Source of the DNA: Conexibacter sp.
GTDB lineage: Bacteria; Actinomycetota; Thermoleophilia; Solirubrobacterales; Solirubrobacteraceae
NCBI GenBank assembly: GCA_025964295.1
Contig: JAOPZD010000370.1
Coordinates: 1-7,113, forward strand
Length of the DNA stretch: 7,113 bases
Direction: 5' to 3'
Both the position numbers and the translations under genes were made by a program. The notes beneath the pieces were generated by a model. That model searched no databases, was not told the DNA's origin, and saw only the letters and a program-made list of their open reading frames with translations. This document shows, in pieces, positions 5,710 through 7,113 of this stretch. How positions within the stretch are numbered: position 1 is the first letter of the stretch; each line of letters begins with the position of its first letter.

Positions 5710-6600
5710 CTAGATCCCCGCGACGTCGGGCCCCTCGGGCCCGCGCTGGCGCAGGAAGCGCTGGAACTCGCGGGCGATCACGTCGCCCGACGGCAGCTCG
5801 GTCGGATCGGCCTCCTCCTCCTCCTCGGCGGCGGTCTTCTCCAGCCGCTCGACGAAGGCCTGCACGTCCGGATCGCTCTGCACGGCCAGCGACACCTGGC
5901 GCTCGTAGTCGGCCGAGGCCAGCTCGAGCTCCTCGGCGTCGACGGTCACGCCGACCAGGGACTCCAGCTTGCGCACGAGCGCCAGCGCGGCCTTCGGGTT
6001 CGGCGCCGCGGCGACGTAGTGCGGGACCGACGCCCACAGCGACGCCGACGGGATGCCCGCCTCCTGGCACGCGGCGTGCAGGACGCCGACGATGCCGGTC
6101 GGCCCCTCGTAGGTCGTCGGCGCCAGCTCGAGGCCGTCGACCAGCGTCTGGTCGCTCGACAGCCCGGTGATCCCCACCGGCCGCGAGTGCGGCACGTCGG
6201 CCAGCAGGGCGCCCAAGGACACCACCATCTGCGTGCCCAGCGCCTCGGCGAGGTCGACGATCAGCTTGGTGAACGTCCGCCAGCGGAAGGACGGCTCCGG
6301 CCCCGAGAGCAGGACGAGGTCGCGCGGCGCGCGCGGCACGCGCGCCTCGTAGATCTCGACCGACGGCCACGCGAGCTCGCGCGTGTCGCCGTCGACCATC
6401 GTCACCCGCGGGCGCGTTGCCTGGAAGTCGAAGAACTCCTCGGGGTCGATCTGCGCGAAGCGCGTGGCGCCGAGGGACGCGCCGAAGAAGCGGAGAGCGG
6501 CGGAGGCGGCGTCGCCGGCGTCGTTCCAGCCGGTGAACGCGCAGACCAGCGCCGGGGCCCGGAGGCCATCCGGCCGGCTCTCCCAGATGAGCGGCTGCAT
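5710..6600 (-). CDS. PAC2-family protein (proteasome assembly chaperone 2-like)
   Basis: A 296-residue protein of the PAC2 (formerly DUF75) family, found in actinobacteria and archaea and related in fold to eukaryotic proteasome assembly chaperones. The bacterial function is not established. Recognisable segments are AFTGWNDAGDAAS (21-33), LLSGPEPSFRWRTF (97-110), SLGALLADVPHSRP (128-141), the YEGPTGIVGVLHAAC segment (164-178), SLWASVPHYVAAAPNPKAAL (187-206), and the C-terminal LPSGDVIAREFQRFLR (269-284). Between domain and tail lies a run of five Glu (259-263) encoded by five GAG codons. The start at 6600 places the usual dozen residues before the first conserved strand. An in-frame ATG at 6636 would add 12 unconserved residues and overlap the divergent gene's start, so it is less likely. 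No Shine-Dalgarno is present; TACCGT on the minus strand 7 bases upstream could be a -10 box giving a nearly leaderless mRNA. The gene leads a pair with the methyltransferase 6 bases downstream. Confidence 0.9.
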   Translation of the reverse strand: MQPLIWESRPDGLRAPALVCAFTGWNDAGDAASAALRFFGASLGATRFAQIDPEEFFDFQATRPRVTMVDGDTRELAWPSVEIYEARVPRAPRDLVLLSGPEPSFRWRTFTKLIVDLAEALGTQMVVSLGALLADVPHSRPVGITGLSSDQTLVDGLELAPTTYEGPTGIVGVLHAACQEAGIPSASLWASVPHYVAAAPNPKAALALVRKLESLVGVTVDAEELELASADYERQVSLAVQSDPDVQAFVERLEKTAAEEEEEADPTELPSGDVIAREFQRFLRQRGPEGPDVAGI

Positions 6601-6634
6601 CGACAGGACGGTAGCGTCATCCGCAGCGCCCTCC
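6601..6634. promoter_or_regulatory. 34-bp divergent spacer with overlapping -10-like boxes
   Basis: ACGGTAGCGT (6608-6617) reads TAGCGT on the plus strand (6612-6617) and TACCGT on the minus strand (6613 down to 6608). Both fit TAnnnT and overlap by two bases, pointing outward to the two divergent genes. No good -35 box is visible on either side; the -35 regions would have to lie inside the opposite gene. Assignment is from pattern only. Confidence 0.3.
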
Positions 6635-7113
6635 ATGACCGAACCCGTAGCCGCCTCCCTCGACACCCCCGCCGCGACGGCCCCGACGATCGCCACGCTG
6701 CGCGCGGGCGACGAGGTGCAGGGGATCTACGCCTGCACGCGCAAGGAGCGCCTGATGTCCCGCGCGGGGACGCCGTACCTCGCGCTCGAGCTGCGCGACC
6801 GCACCGGCGCGATCCCGGCGCGCGTGTTCCGCGACGCCGACGTCGCCGCGGCGCGCTTCGAGCGCGGCGACCTCGTCCGGATCGCGGGCCGCGTCGAGCG
6901 CTTCCGCGAGACGCTGCAGCTCGACCTGCGCGCGATCGCCCGCGCCGGCGAGGGCGAGGCCGACCCGGCCGCGTTCCTGCCGGTCGCCTACCGCGACCTC
7001 GACGAGCTCGACGGCTTCCTCGAGCACCTCGCGGGCGAGGTCCACGATCCCGGCTACGCGGGGCTGCTGGCGCTGCTGCTGGGCGACGCGCGGCTGCGCG
7101 CCGCGTGGCGCCG
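6635..7113 (+). CDS. OB-fold protein, likely YhaM-type 3'-5' exoribonuclease (N-terminal part)
   Basis: An open frame of 159 codons begins at ATG 6635 and runs off the right edge without a stop. After a Thr/Ala/Pro-rich leader (1-22), an OB-fold nucleic acid-binding domain spans about 26-103. GDEVQGIYACTRKERLMSRA (25-44) starts the first strands, TPYLALELRDRTGAIPARVF (46-65) gives the characteristic D-x-TG-x-I turn, and GDLVRIAGRVERFRETLQLD (78-97) closes the barrel. A helical linker follows, with Asp-rich DLDELDGFLEHL (121-132) and DPGYAGLLALLLGD (138-151). This order matches the YhaM/CMP-binding-factor family, in which an HD phosphohydrolase domain comes next and trims RNA or single-stranded DNA from the 3' end. 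The HD domain is outside the window, so catalysis is inferred. No Shine-Dalgarno precedes the ATG. It is divergent from PAC2 at 34 bases. Confidence 0.85.
   Translation, partial: MTEPVAASLDTPAATAPTIATLRAGDEVQGIYACTRKERLMSRAGTPYLALELRDRTGAIPARVFRDADVAAARFERGDLVRIAGRVERFRETLQLDLRAIARAGEGEADPAAFLPVAYRDLDELDGFLEHLAGEVHDPGYAGLLALLLGDARLRAAWR

Noticed and set aside
6617..7045. 142-codon minus-strand open frame at the right edge
   Set aside because: It is the shadow of the plus-strand OB-fold gene, whose strands and D-x-TG-x-I turn are recognisable.
1..7113. tRNA, rRNA, CRISPR array, insertion sequence, attachment site or defence/biosynthetic system
   Set aside because: I saw no cloverleaf, spaced repeats, transposase, integrase or signature toxin/defence domain; all genes look chromosomal.

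Overview
The window is very GC-rich and packed with genes, with codon third positions strongly G/C-biased and no gap above about 110 bases. Several features point to a high-GC actinobacterium: a PAC2-family protein of the actinobacterial type, a PrmC-related methyltransferase of the actinobacterial NAPY-type subfamily, a cystathionine beta-synthase resembling mycobacterial Cbs, and a small membrane protein with an SLF-x-x-WY motif. I favour Thermoleophilia/Solirubrobacterales, but that is inference from remembered family resemblance, not a database result. Nothing marks the region as mobile: I see no IS element, phage gene, tRNA, rRNA or CRISPR. It reads as ordinary chromosome.

Layout. At the left edge (1-544, minus) lies the 5' part of an unrecognised four-helix membrane protein. 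Next is a two-gene minus-strand operon (3106 down to 627): cystathionine beta-synthase with a C-terminal CBS-domain pair, then a cystathionine gamma-synthase/lyase-type PLP enzyme. The two genes overlap in an ATGA. Divergent from this operon is an Lrp/AsnC-family regulator (3216-3707, plus), across a 109-base, relatively AT-rich spacer holding two inverted repeats and repeated CCGCA half-sites. The regulator ends tail-to-tail with a minus-strand GNAT acetyltransferase (3704-4414). Divergent from that, behind a perfect TTGACA box, is a small four-helix membrane protein (4526-4933, plus), which ends tail-to-tail with a PrmC-related methyltransferase (4930-5703, minus). The methyltransferase is the second gene of a pair with a PAC2-family protein (5710-6600, minus). 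Divergent from PAC2 across only 34 bases is an OB-fold protein (6635 to the right edge, plus) that looks like the start of a YhaM-type 3'-5' exoribonuclease.

How the genes work together. The clearest module is sulfur amino acid metabolism. Cbs condenses homocysteine and serine to cystathionine, the next enzyme makes or cleaves cystathionine, and the divergent Lrp-type protein is the natural candidate regulator, possibly sensing an amino acid such as cysteine or methionine (inference). PAC2 and the methyltransferase are likely co-transcribed, but no shared role is visible.

The points most worth a second look are: the dyad-rich operator region between cbs and the regulator; the loss of the catalytic Asn in the methyltransferase (NPPY became VVPY); the compact cystathionine enzyme missing a conserved segment of about 18 residues; two convergent gene pairs sharing a CTAG as both stop codons; and the general lack of Shine-Dalgarno sequences, which suggests leaderless or weak-SD initiation. 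I did not find a clearly new multi-gene system here.
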